This document shows positions 7,468-15,362 of a stretch of DNA of 20,244 nt, piece after piece. The notes beneath the pieces were generated by a model. It was not told the DNA's origin. It did no database searches and was given only the letters and a program-made list of their open reading frames with translations. The stretch lies in the NCBI GenBank assembly GCA_041580375.1, contig JBFGDZ010000051.1, positions 1 to 20,244 on the forward strand, written 5' to 3'. This DNA comes from JAPUIN01 sp041580375 (lineage in GTDB: Bacteria > Acidobacteriota > Polarisedimenticolia > Gp22-AA2). Position 1 is the stretch's first letter; each line of letters opens with the position of its first letter. The position numbers and the translations under genes are program-made.

Positions 7468-10236
7468 TTGACCGATCCGGATCCCCAGAATCCAGCGGCG
7501 GAACGGCCGTCCCCGGGAGGAGAGGAGCGCGCCGGCGCGTCCGGCGGTGCGGCCCTTCCGGGCGCGGCGGAGCGGGATGGATCCCGTGGCCCCTCCGGCC
7601 CTCCCCCCCGTCCCCCGTTCTGGCGGACGCGCTCGGGGATGGCGGTCATCGTCATCGCATCCCTCATCCTCTCGGCTGCGGGCGGCTCCCTCTTCGGATA
7701 CTTCCTGACCTTCGACATCCCGGAGGTGCGCCACCTGCAGGATTGGAAGCCTCCGGTCGTGACGACGCTGTACAGCGCGGACGGCGGCATCCTGTACCAG
7801 TTCGGATCCCAGAAACGGATCGTCATCGGTCTCGACCAGATCCCCGAGACCTTCATCGACGCCCTCGTGTCGACGGAGGACAGCAATTTCTTCCGGCACG
7901 TCGGGATCGATCCCTACGGCATCGCCCGCGCCATCATAATGGACATCCGGCGGGGCCGGAAGGCGCAGGGGGGAAGCACCATCACCCAGCAGCTGGCGCG
8001 CTCGCTCTTCCTGAAGCCGGAGAAGACGATCCGGCGCAAGCTGCAGGAGATGGTGCTCGCGCTCCAGATCGAGAAGACCTTCACGAAGAACGAGATCCTC
8101 ACCTTCTACTGCAACCAGGTTTACATGGGCCACGGCCGCTACGGCATCGAGGCGGCGTCGCAGTACTACTTCGACCGGCCCGTGTACGAGACCACCCTGG
8201 TCGAGGCGGCCCTGCTGGCGGGCATGATCCAGAGGCCCGAGTCCTACTCGCCGATCCGCAATCCCGAGCGCGCTCTCTCCCGCCGCAACCACGTTCTCGG
8301 CAGGATGGTGAAGGAGGATCGGCTCGAGCCCGACGCCGCCGAGGCCGCCATGGCGGAGCCGGTCACCGTGGCGCGTCGCAAGAGCGAGGACAACCTGGCT
8401 CCGTACTTCGTCGAGGAGGTGCGCCGGTATCTCGACGCCCGGTACGGGGACGTCGCACTCTACGAGGAGGGCCTGGAGGTCTACACGACTCTCGACCCCG
8501 TCATGCAGGCGGGGGCGAACCGCGCCGTGTTCGAGGGGCTCCGCGCGCTCGACAAGCGCCAGGGGTTCCGGCCGATCGAGACGAACGTGCTCGAGGAGCA
8601 TCCCGATCTCGAGACTTACGAGGATCCCGGCTGGAAGCGCCCTCCCGTCGTCGGCACGCTGCGGAACGGACTGGTCACCGAGGTGTCACGGAAGACCGCG
8701 ACGATCCGTCTCGGCGAGCACTCCGCGACGCTCGGGCCCGAAGCGATCGACTGGACGAAGCGCAGATCCCTGAGCGACGTCCTCGACGTGGGGGACGTGG
8801 CCCCGTTCCTCGTGCAGGCGATCGACGAGGAGGCCGGGACGCTGACCGTCAAGCTCGATCAGGAGCCGCTCGTCGAGGGGGCGCTGATCGCGATCGATCC
8901 GTCCAACGGCGAGATCCGCGCGCTCGTAGGAGGATACGATTTCGATCGCAGCGAGTTCGATCGCGCCGTCCAGTCGCGCCGCCAGGCGGGCTCGGCGTTC
9001 AAGCCGTTCGTCTTCACGGCCGCGCTCGACGCCGGCCTCTCGCTCGCGGACACGATCTTCGACGAGCCGACGGTCTTCGTGGACCCCACCACGGAGGACG
9101 AGTACCAGCCGAACAACTTCTACCGCAAATACTACGGGATCACGACGCTGCGCGACGCGCTCGAGAAATCGCGCAACATCGCGGCCGTGAAGCTCCTCAA
9201 CCAGATCGGCTACAGGAGGACGATCGAGGTCGCACGCAAGATGGGCATCTCGAGCCCGTTGCGCCCCTATCCGTCCATGGCGCTCGGCACGATGGAGGTC
9301 TCCCTCATCGACCTCACGACCGCCTTCTCCATCTTTCCGAACCAGGGCGTCAGCATCGAGCCCCATTTCATCCGCTACGTGACCGATCGTGACGGAAAGA
9401 TGCGCGAGGACGCCAGGCCCAAGGTGACCGAGGCGATCAAGGCGGACGTCGCCTACGTCATGACCTACCTCCTGGAGGGCGTGACGGAGTCCGGCACCGG
9501 AGCCGCGGCCGCCACGCTGAAGCGACCGGTGGCGGGCAAGACGGGAACCACCGACGATCTGGCGGACGCCTGGTTCATCGGCTTCAGCCCGTCGATCGTG
9601 TCCGGAGTCTGGGTGGGCTACGACCAGAAGCGATCCCTGGGCGAGCGGGAGACGGGATCCCGCGCGGCCCTGCCGATCTGGATCGATTTCATGCAGGCGG
9701 CGCACGAGGGGCGCCCGGTCGAGAAATTCCAGCGGCCCGCCAACGTGGTTTACGTGCCGATCGATCGGAAGACGGGACTGCGGGCCACGGTCGATTCGCG
9801 CTGCACCGACACGTTCCTCGAGGCCTTCGTCGAGGGGACGGAGCCGGGCGCGTCCTGTTCGGAGATCGAGCACTTCCGCATCAACCTGCCCTACTTCCTG
9901 CAGAAGTACGAGATCACGCGCGACCTGAAGCTCCGGATCGACGGGGACGAGGTCGCGCGGCTCGTCAACGAGGGAGAGGGGGATGTCCAGCTGGCGGAGG
10001 ACGGACGGGAGATCCTGCTGCTGGAGGAGGAGGCGGTGCGGCGGCTCTCGCTCGACCTCAGCCGGAGAGACCGGCGCGATCTCATCGCCGGGATGGACGG
10101 CGCGCCCCAGAACGGGCAGCCTCCCGGCACCGGGGCGCCCGATCCGTTCGGGACTCTGTATCCGGACGGCGAACCCCCGCTCTACTACGGAATCGACGGC
10201 CGCCCCGCCGTCGTCGTCCCGATCAAGTACGACTGA
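7468..10236 (+). CDS. mrcA: Penicillin-binding protein 1A (bifunctional transglycosylase/transpeptidase)
   Basis: The 922-residue class A PBP polymerises and cross-links peptidoglycan at the inner membrane. A proline- and glycine-rich cytoplasmic tail of about 57 residues precedes one membrane anchor (58-80). The GT51 domain has catalytic E137 in TEDSNFFRHVGID and GGSTITQQLAR. An OB-like insert (PPVVGTLRNGLVTEV to the low 460s), typical of PBP1A, separates the domains. The transpeptidase has S509-A-F-K512, S568-R-N570 and K691-T-G-T-T. About 200 residues follow the KTG box, ending in an acidic and proline-rich tail. The start is TTG at 7468 with AGGAG at 7458-7462; no ATG suits, and the tail starting there is normal for the family. 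It is transcribed alone, divergent from the glycosyltransferase operon and convergent with alanine dehydrogenase. Confidence 0.96.
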   Translation: MTDPDPQNPAAERPSPGGEERAGASGGAALPGAAERDGSRGPSGPPPRPPFWRTRSGMAVIVIASLILSAAGGSLFGYFLTFDIPEVRHLQDWKPPVVTTLYSADGGILYQFGSQKRIVIGLDQIPETFIDALVSTEDSNFFRHVGIDPYGIARAIIMDIRRGRKAQGGSTITQQLARSLFLKPEKTIRRKLQEMVLALQIEKTFTKNEILTFYCNQVYMGHGRYGIEAASQYYFDRPVYETTLVEAALLAGMIQRPESYSPIRNPERALSRRNHVLGRMVKEDRLEPDAAEAAMAEPVTVARRKSEDNLAPYFVEEVRRYLDARYGDVALYEEGLEVYTTLDPVMQAGANRAVFEGLRALDKRQGFRPIETNVLEEHPDLETYEDPGWKRPPVVGTLRNGLVTEVSRKTATIRLGEHSATLGPEAIDWTKRRSLSDVLDVGDVAPFLVQAIDEEAGTLTVKLDQEPLVEGALIAIDPSNGEIRALVGGYDFDRSEFDRAVQSRRQAGSAFKPFVFTAALDAGLSLADTIFDEPTVFVDPTTEDEYQPNNFYRKYYGITTLRDALEKSRNIAAVKLLNQIGYRRTIEVARKMGISSPLRPYPSMALGTMEVSLIDLTTAFSIFPNQGVSIEPHFIRYVTDRDGKMREDARPKVTEAIKADVAYVMTYLLEGVTESGTGAAAATLKRPVAGKTGTTDDLADAWFIGFSPSIVSGVWVGYDQKRSLGERETGSRAALPIWIDFMQAAHEGRPVEKFQRPANVVYVPIDRKTGLRATVDSRCTDTFLEAFVEGTEPGASCSEIEHFRINLPYFLQKYEITRDLKLRIDGDEVARLVNEGEGDVQLAEDGREILLLEEEAVRRLSLDLSRRDRRDLIAGMDGAPQNGQPPGTGAPDPFGTLYPDGEPPLYYGIDGRPAVVVPIKYD

Positions 10237-10261
10237 GCCCCGTCCCGGGCCTCCGGCCGGC

Positions 10262-10283
10262 GCCGGCGGATCGGTCCGCCGGC
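10262..10283. terminator. Hairpin between convergent PBP1A and alanine dehydrogenase genes
   Basis: A perfect 9-bp stem (GCCGGCGGA paired with TCCGCCGGC) closes a TCGG tetraloop in the 48-base gap between two facing stop codons. It can fold on both transcripts and so could stop or stabilise both. There is no U-tract on either side, so it is not a classical intrinsic terminator. Confidence 0.5.
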
Positions 10284-10284
10284 C

Positions 10285-11406
10285 TCAACGGGCCTTCCCG
10301 GCCCCGTCCAGCGGCTCGTAGGGCAGCCCCTGCGACTCGGCGACGGCGCGATGCGTGACGCGCCCCTGGTGGGTGTTCACGCCGGCGAGCAGCGAGGGAT
10401 CCGCGCGCGCCGCCTCCAGGAATCCCCGGCCGGCGATCCTCAGAACGTACGGCAGCGTGGCGTTCGTCAGAGCGAACGTCGACGTGCGCGGCACCGCTCC
10501 GGGCATGTTGGAGACGCAGTAATGCACGACGCCGTCGACCTCGAAGGTCGGATCGGAATGCGTCGTGGGGTGCGACGTCTCGATGCAGCCTCCCTGATCG
10601 ACGGAGACGTCGATCACGACGGAGCCCTTCTTCATCGTGCCGATCATCGACCGGTGCACCAGGCGCGGCGCCGAGGCGCCCGGGATCAGGACCGCGCCGA
10701 TGAGCAAGTCCGCGCGCCGCACCGACTCCTCGATGTAGGACGTGGTCGAGTACATCGTCTGAATCCGGCCGCGGAAGATCTCGTCCAGGTAACGCAGGCG
10801 GGGCAGCGATCGATCGAGGATGGTCACGCGCGCGCCCAGCCCGAGGGCCATCGTGGCGGCGTTGATCCCGACCGTGCCGCCGCCGAGGATGACCACGTCG
10901 CCCGGAGGCACCCCGGGGACGCCGCCGGGCAGGATGCCCCGCCCGCCGAGCGTGCGCTGCAGGTAGTAGGCGCCGATCTGGATCGCCATCCGGCCCGCCA
11001 CCTCGCTCATCGGCGTCAGCAGCGGCAATCCCCCGCCGGCGTCGACGATCGTCTCGTAGGCGACGGCCGTGACGCCGGAGTCGAGCAGGCTGCGCGTCAG
11101 CTCGGGCTGCGGGGCCAGGTGCAGGAACGTGAACAGCACCTGACCGCTGCGGAACAGGCGCAGCTCGTGCGCCTGGGGCTCCTTGACCTTCATGATCAGG
11201 TCGGCGCGCCGGTAGATCGCCGGGGCGTCCTTCACGATCACGCCCCCCGCGGCCTGATAGTCCGCGTTGTCGATCCCGCTGCCCGTCCCGGCGCCGTCCT
11301 CCACCAGCACCTGATGGCCGTCCTCCACCAGCGCTCTCACGCCGGCCGGGACGAGGCTCACCCGGTATTCGTTGTCCTTCGTCTCCTTCGGAACGCCGAC
11401 CTGCAT
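10285..11406 (-). CDS. ald: Alanine dehydrogenase
   Basis: The 373-residue enzyme interconverts L-alanine and pyruvate plus ammonia with NAD. Length and active-site numbering agree with the well-studied family: R15 and K75 (in KVKEP) for the substrate carboxylate, catalytic H96 (FLHLAP), the nucleotide-binding GGGTVG at 175-180 with D198 for the ribose, and catalytic D270 in VSVDQGG. The ATG at 11406 begins the canonical MQVGVPKE N terminus; only a weak purine-rich stretch precedes it. It lies 27 bp after the aldehyde dehydrogenase gene and should share its promoter, which suggests a catabolic or redox unit joining aldehyde oxidation to alanine/pyruvate exchange. The exact pathway is inference. 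Confidence 0.97.
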   Translation of the reverse strand: MQVGVPKETKDNEYRVSLVPAGVRALVEDGHQVLVEDGAGTGSGIDNADYQAAGGVIVKDAPAIYRRADLIMKVKEPQAHELRLFRSGQVLFTFLHLAPQPELTRSLLDSGVTAVAYETIVDAGGGLPLLTPMSEVAGRMAIQIGAYYLQRTLGGRGILPGGVPGVPPGDVVILGGGTVGINAATMALGLGARVTILDRSLPRLRYLDEIFRGRIQTMYSTTSYIEESVRRADLLIGAVLIPGASAPRLVHRSMIGTMKKGSVVIDVSVDQGGCIETSHPTTHSDPTFEVDGVVHYCVSNMPGAVPRTSTFALTNATLPYVLRIAGRGFLEAARADPSLLAGVNTHQGRVTHRAVAESQGLPYEPLDGAGKAR

Positions 11407-11433
11407 CGGAGATGCACCCGCCTTTCGGACGAC

Positions 11434-12930
11434 TCAGTTGTCGTCCATCTGGGCCTTCTGCAGCCGACCGGAAAAGTCGACGTAGACGGTCTTCCATTCG
11501 GTGAAGATCTCGATCGCCGTGTGCGCGGCCCCCTCCCGGTGCCCGTTCCCCGTCATGCGCGTGCCCCCGAAGGGAAGGTGCGTCTCCGCGCCGATGGTCG
11601 ACGAATTGACGTAGGCGATCCCCGTCTCGAGATCGCGGACGGCCCGGAACGCCCGGTTCACGTCCTGCGTGTAGATCGAGGAGGACAGGCCGTACAGCGT
11701 GTCGTTCGCGATCTCCAGGGCGTCCTCCATGCCGTCGGCGGCGATCACCGACACGACGGGACCGAAGATCTCCTCCCGCGCGATGCGCATCGCGGGTTCC
11801 ACCTTCGTGAAGACGGTCGGTTCGAAGAAAAACCCGCGCCCGTACTCGGCCTTCGTCAGGCGGACGCCCCCGACGATCGGATCGGCCCCCTCGTCCCGGC
11901 CGATCTGGACGTAATCCATGACCTTCTTCAGCTGCGCCTCGTTCACGAGCGGGCCGACCTGCACCGATTCGTCGAGGCCGTCGCCGACCTTGAGATTCCC
12001 CGCCCCCTCCGCGAGACGGGCGACGAACTCGTCATGCACCTTCTTGTGGACGATGATCCGGCTCGTCGCCGTGCAGCGCTGGCCGGCCGTCGCGAAGGCG
12101 CCCCAGAGCGCCCCCTCGGCCGCCAGGTCGAGGCGCGCGTCGTCCATGACGATCATCGCGTTCTTGCCGCCCATCTCCAGCGAGACCCGTTTGAACCTCT
12201 CGGCGCACGCGATCGCGACGCCGCGCCCGGTCTCGGATGATCCGGTAAAGGACACGAGCGCCACGCCCGGATCCCGCGTCAGCGCTCCGCCGACGCCCTC
12301 GCCCGACCCGGTGACGTAGTTGACGACGCCACGCGGGATCCCGACCTCCTGGCAGATCTTCACCAGATGGTAGGCCGACATGGGCGCATCGCTCGCGGGC
12401 TTCAGCACGACCGCGTTGCCGCATACCAGGGCGGGGATCAACTTCCACGAGGGAATGGCGATCGGAAAATTCCAGGGCGTGATCAGGGCGCAGACGCCGA
12501 CCGGCGCGCGCATCGTGTAGCAGGCCTTGTTCGGGAGCTCCGACGGAGTCGTGAAGCCATGCAGGCGGCGGCCCTCTCCGGCGATGTGATAACAGACGTC
12601 GATCGCCTCCTGCACGTCGCCGCGCGCCTCCTTGATCGGCTTCCCCATCTCCCGCGTCATCGCGCGCGCGTACTCCTCCTTGCGACGCAGCAGGATCTCG
12701 CCCATGCGGAAGAGGTATTCGGCGCGCTTGGGGGCGGGCGTCAGGCGCCACCGTCGCTGGGCGCGAGCGGCGGCCTCCACGGCGTTCCGGACGTCCTCCT
12801 CGGCGGAATTCTGGAAGAAGCCGAGGATCTCCGAGCGATCGGCGGGATTGCTGTTCTCGATCACCGCGGCCGAGCCCGATTCCACCCACTCCCCGTCGAT
12901 GAAGTTCCTGTAGCTCTTGGGCTCGGACAT
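11434..12930 (-). CDS. NAD(P)-dependent aldehyde dehydrogenase
   Basis: The 498-residue protein has the complete ALDH superfamily signature: TPWNFPIAIPSWKLIPAL for the coenzyme cleft, FTGSSETGR for the dinucleotide loop, general base E252 in LEMGGK, and catalytic C286 in GQRCTATSR, followed by EEIFGPV and the C-terminal LPFGGTRMTGNGHREG. The C-terminal pattern resembles a semialdehyde-type branch (ALDH7 or ketoglutarate-semialdehyde-like), but the substrate cannot be fixed from sequence. The ATG at 12930 is supported by GAGGGA six to seven bases upstream; that ribosome site lies inside a hairpin at 12934-12959. It is the first gene of an operon with alanine dehydrogenase, behind a strong promoter at 13000-13029. 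Confidence 0.95.
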   Translation of the reverse strand: MSEPKSYRNFIDGEWVESGSAAVIENSNPADRSEILGFFQNSAEEDVRNAVEAAARAQRRWRLTPAPKRAEYLFRMGEILLRRKEEYARAMTREMGKPIKEARGDVQEAIDVCYHIAGEGRRLHGFTTPSELPNKACYTMRAPVGVCALITPWNFPIAIPSWKLIPALVCGNAVVLKPASDAPMSAYHLVKICQEVGIPRGVVNYVTGSGEGVGGALTRDPGVALVSFTGSSETGRGVAIACAERFKRVSLEMGGKNAMIVMDDARLDLAAEGALWGAFATAGQRCTATSRIIVHKKVHDEFVARLAEGAGNLKVGDGLDESVQVGPLVNEAQLKKVMDYVQIGRDEGADPIVGGVRLTKAEYGRGFFFEPTVFTKVEPAMRIAREEIFGPVVSVIAADGMEDALEIANDTLYGLSSSIYTQDVNRAFRAVRDLETGIAYVNSSTIGAETHLPFGGTRMTGNGHREGAAHTAIEIFTEWKTVYVDFSGRLQKAQMDDN

Positions 12931-12933
12931 GTG

Positions 12934-12959
12934 GTCCCTCGCGGGCCTCCCCGCGGGAC
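12934..12959 (-). promoter_or_regulatory. Leader hairpin covering the aldehyde dehydrogenase ribosome binding site
   Basis: On the minus-strand RNA, GTCCC+GCGGG pairs with CCCGC+GGGAC around a GAGG loop, ten pairs with a two-base bulge. The 3' arm contains the GAGGGA Shine-Dalgarno sequence, so folding would hide it and lower translation. This is a fold seen by eye; any ligand or protein that opens it is unknown. Confidence 0.5.
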
Positions 12960-12999
12960 GTGGGCTAAAAGTCTTTTGATGCCAATCTGATAGGCGGGG

Positions 13000-13029
13000 A
13001 TGCTAGCAGAGGGTTCGAACCGTTGTCAA
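13000..13029 (-). promoter_or_regulatory. Sigma-70 promoter for the aldehyde/alanine dehydrogenase operon
   Basis: On the minus strand a perfect TTGACA (13029-13024) is followed after 18 bases by TAGCAT (13005-13000), itself preceded by TGC as in an extended -10. The predicted start is near 12993, giving a leader of about 63 nt with the ribosome-site hairpin in it. This is the best promoter match in the window. Confidence 0.7.
13012..13021. promoter_or_regulatory. Palindromic operator candidate inside the promoter spacer
   Basis: The perfect 10-bp palindrome GGTTCGAACC lies between the -35 and -10 of the aldehyde dehydrogenase promoter. A second palindrome, TGCTAGCA (13001-13008), overlaps the -10. 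A dimeric regulator bound here would block RNA polymerase. No regulator gene is adjacent. Confidence 0.45.
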
Positions 13030-13109
13030 GGAATCGAGAGGGGGCGGCACGGGGCCGTCGATCCACCGGGCCGCGCGATCACGGCGCGATCGGGCGGTCC
13101 CCCGATGGG

Positions 13110-13120
13110 CCACATTGTGG
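13110..13120. repeat. Short palindrome in the non-coding stretch
   Basis: CCACATTGTGG is a perfect inverted repeat of five bases around a central T, about 80 bases upstream of the aldehyde dehydrogenase -35. It could be a distant regulator site; nothing else supports this. Confidence 0.25.
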
Positions 13121-13133
13121 TAAAAGGGGGCGA

Positions 13134-13234
13134 CCCGGCAGCCGGTGATTCGCCGAAGTGTTCCTGCCCGCTCAGACGAGGCGGGTTCGAATCGGGTGGG
13201 AATGGAACGAGGGGTTCTTCCACCGGCTGCCGGG
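13134..13234. repeat. 101-nt foldback in a non-coding region, possible structured RNA
   Basis: An exact 14-bp inverted repeat (13134-13147, CCCGGCAGCCGGTG, and 13221-13234) encloses 73 bases. Inside is a hairpin CCCGC/GCGGG (13167-13171 with 13181-13185). GGAAC at 13204-13208 can pair either with GTTCC at 13160-13164 or, as GAAC, with GTTC at 13214-13217. It lies between the NUDIX stop and the aldehyde dehydrogenase promoter, outside both transcripts unless the NUDIX mRNA reads through. On the minus strand the 3' arm is followed within ten bases by CCCCCTTTT, so it could end the NUDIX transcript. No known RNA family was recognised. The rest of 12931-13276 holds only the promoter elements listed separately. 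Confidence 0.5.
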
Positions 13235-13276
13235 CCATCCTTCCGTGAAGACTCCACGAACATCCGACGGCCGGTA

Positions 13277-13993
13277 CTACGGTCGGCGCCGGCGCCGGGT
13301 TCCAGGATCCGGGCGCGTCCCGGCGGGGTGCCCCAGTCGCAGGCAGAGACGACTCACGCCGATCTCGAGCTTCGGATCCTCGATCGAGCCGGCCCGGCAC
13401 ATGGCGAGCAACCGGCCCGCCTCCAGGATCTCGACCCCCGAGTCCGATTCGTTGACCGATCCGTCCGAGGGCGGATCGACGGCCCGATCCGGATCGACCT
13501 CGGCGGCGCGCAGATGGACTTTCTCGGTCGACTGGCCGTGCGACGGGAAGAACCCGGCTCCGAGCCGCAGCATGCGGCCCCCCCGGGGGCGGAGCCCCGT
13601 CTCCTCGAACAACTCGGCGAGCGCCCGGCGATCGATCCCGCGCTCGCCCCTGTCCCCCGGCTCGAGGCTGCCGGCGACCGCCTCTCGGACTCGCGTGTAG
13701 GCTCGTCGATCGCGGACCGGCACGCGCAGGGAGGCGCGCCGGAAGAGACCCGGCCTGAATCCGGTCTTGATCACGATCATCAGGCGCCGGTCGCGACCGG
13801 CGCGATAGAAGGGGATGATGGCGACGGCGTCGACCCCGCGACGGTGCAGGACCTCGAACCTGTAGGGCTTCGATCGGGCGCCATCGTCGTAGATGTTGCG
13901 CGCGACGAAGCGCTCCAGCGTGAGGAATCCGGGCCCCGACGGTGAGATCGTCTTCAGGAGGCGGAGACTCCTCACGCGGCGCCGCCGCCTCAT
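13277..13993 (-). CDS. NUDIX hydrolase, ADP-ribose/ADP-sugar pyrophosphatase-like
   Basis: The 238-residue protein has a NUDIX core (about 112-134) with metal-binding E127, E130 and E131 in AELFEETGL, and downstream GFFPSHGQSTEKVHL as in ADP-ribose pyrophosphatases. The box is imperfect: alanine replaces the usual arginine before E127, and the upstream GE is one residue further away than in typical members. The N terminus is very basic (MRRRRRVRSLR). The ATG at 13993 overlaps the upstream stop as ATGA with GAGGTG before it, a sign of translational coupling; GTG 13999 is the alternative. Pairing with nicotinate phosphoribosyltransferase suggests a role in NAD metabolism, perhaps recycling ADP-ribose. 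That role is inferred. The arginine-rich C-terminal tail is of unclear meaning. Confidence 0.8.
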   Translation of the reverse strand: MRRRRRVRSLRLLKTISPSGPGFLTLERFVARNIYDDGARSKPYRFEVLHRRGVDAVAIIPFYRAGRDRRLMIVIKTGFRPGLFRRASLRVPVRDRRAYTRVREAVAGSLEPGDRGERGIDRRALAELFEETGLRPRGGRMLRLGAGFFPSHGQSTEKVHLRAAEVDPDRAVDPPSDGSVNESDSGVEILEAGRLLAMCRAGSIEDPKLEIGVSRLCLRLGHPAGTRPDPGTRRRRRP

Positions 13994-15300
13994 GACCACC
14001 TCACCGGACGCAGCTCCGGGCTCCAGCCCGGCGCGCGTCCCGTCTTCGCGACGACGCGGAACCTGCCGCCTAGACGCACCCGAACGATGTCCGCCGTGTA
14101 GTCATTGCTCGCCCCCCGCAGGAAGTAGGACCCGATGCCGTAGATGTCGACCGGCGCCCGGTGACGCTCGAACAGCGCGATCCGCTCCGGATCGAACCCT
14201 CCCGATGCCAGGATGCGGATGGAGCGGAAGTAGCGACGCGCGACCGTCCGCCAGCGCGGCGGCAGGACCAGCGCGTCCGGCTGGGCGTCGAGCGCGTCGC
14301 GCATCCGCCGCACGAGGACGGGGGTGACTCCCCTCTCCAGGAGGCGGTCCCGGGAGGGCGGCACGCTGCGGTCGCGCAGCGTCTGCGACGTGTCGGCGCG
14401 GACCCCGTGCAGGACGAAGCGCCGCGCCTCGGAGATGCGGCCGCGCCGGAGGCGCTCCAGGTACTGCCCGAACAGGCGCCGGGCGGTCCGGACCGACTCT
14501 CCCACGCAGTCATTGGTCGTGTCGACGAGAGCGATCCTGCGCGCGTCCGGCGGCATGTGACGGCAGTACGCCAGCATCGCCTCCGCGGTGTCCCCGAGAA
14601 AGCACAGGATGTAAGCGTGCGGTACGGTTCCCGTGCCGCGACCGGGCCAGAGACGGCCCTGCGCGCCGGTGGAGATCTGCGGCGGCACCCGGCGTCCGGT
14701 CGCCGACGCGTACGCCTCGAGGGCCACGCGATACGCGTATCCGTCCACCTCCTGCGCGTGGGGAATGTCGAACCGCGCCGGAAAGAAGAAGATCGGCTTC
14801 CCGCGCGCCGCGCTCAGCGCCTCGAAGACGTTCGTCGCCACCCGGCTCGCGCGCGTGAGCACCCCGATCATCGTCGTCTCCAGATGGGCGACGTCGCGAT
14901 AGCGCGCGCGCAGGATCAGGGCCGGCCGGCGCGGCCGGAGAAGGGTTCCCTCGGGGACCGCCCACGCGCGCAATCCGGGCGAGGTCCCCGTCCGTCGCGC
15001 GGCGGTTCCCGCGATCGCGATGGCCAGCTCGATGCCCGCGGCGAGAAAGCGGGGCCGGCGCCGCGCGTGGAACTGAATCTCGACGACGGCGTCGCCGGGA
15101 TGGTGGAGCGCGGGACGGGGGCCGCGGTCGCGGAGCGCAGGCGATCGGCCGCTGAACGGCCGGCCTGCCCGCGAGGCCGCCCGGAGGATCCGCGCGGCGT
15201 TCAGGAAGTACTCGTCGCTGTAATCGCCGCGGCGCAGCCGGTCGCGATCCAGGATTCGGAGAAACCGTCGGCGAACCGCGTGGCGATCGGCGGGCTTCAA
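13990..15300 (-). CDS. pncB: Nicotinate phosphoribosyltransferase family protein
   Basis: The 436-residue protein belongs to the enzymes that make nicotinate mononucleotide from nicotinate and PRPP for NAD salvage. The family pattern is present: GDYSDEYF at 25-32, LETTMIGVLTRASRVATNV, ISTGAQ, a histidine at 228 in GTVPHAYI near the family's phosphorylated histidine, LVDTTND, ILASGGFDPERI and DIYGIGSYF. The start appears to be TTG at 15300 without a strong Shine-Dalgarno sequence, so the exact N terminus is uncertain. Its stop is in a 4-base ATGA overlap with the NUDIX gene. The upstream region holds a 227-bp foldback element 62 bases from the start, which may have displaced or supplied the promoter. 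Use of nicotinamide instead of nicotinate cannot be excluded. Confidence 0.87.
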   Translation of the reverse strand: MKPADRHAVRRRFLRILDRDRLRRGDYSDEYFLNAARILRAASRAGRPFSGRSPALRDRGPRPALHHPGDAVVEIQFHARRRPRFLAAGIELAIAIAGTAARRTGTSPGLRAWAVPEGTLLRPRRPALILRARYRDVAHLETTMIGVLTRASRVATNVFEALSAARGKPIFFFPARFDIPHAQEVDGYAYRVALEAYASATGRRVPPQISTGAQGRLWPGRGTGTVPHAYILCFLGDTAEAMLAYCRHMPPDARRIALVDTTNDCVGESVRTARRLFGQYLERLRRGRISEARRFVLHGVRADTSQTLRDRSVPPSRDRLLERGVTPVLVRRMRDALDAQPDALVLPPRWRTVARRYFRSIRILASGGFDPERIALFERHRAPVDIYGIGSYFLRGASNDYTADIVRVRLGGRFRVVAKTGRAPGWSPELRPVRWS

Positions 15301-15362
15301 GCGCGCACGCGCGGGGATGGGCGGCGCATCCGGCGGACGGCCGGCGCCCGGGAGGCGGAGGC

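Noticed and set aside
13012..13195. tRNA T-arm-like GGTTCGAA sequences at 13012-13019 and 13184-13191
   Set aside because: The bases flanking the loop do not form a 5-bp T-stem, and no D-arm, anticodon arm or acceptor arm fits around either one.
13127..13234. tmRNA-like beginning (GGGGGCGACC) near the foldback
   Set aside because: A tmRNA needs about 350 nt, an Ala-rich tag frame and a tRNA-like 3' end; none of these is present.
13003..13263. Small open frames in the gap between the NUDIX and aldehyde dehydrogenase genes
   Set aside because: They read through the promoter and the foldback, lack ribosome binding sites and have random-looking, Arg/Pro-rich products.
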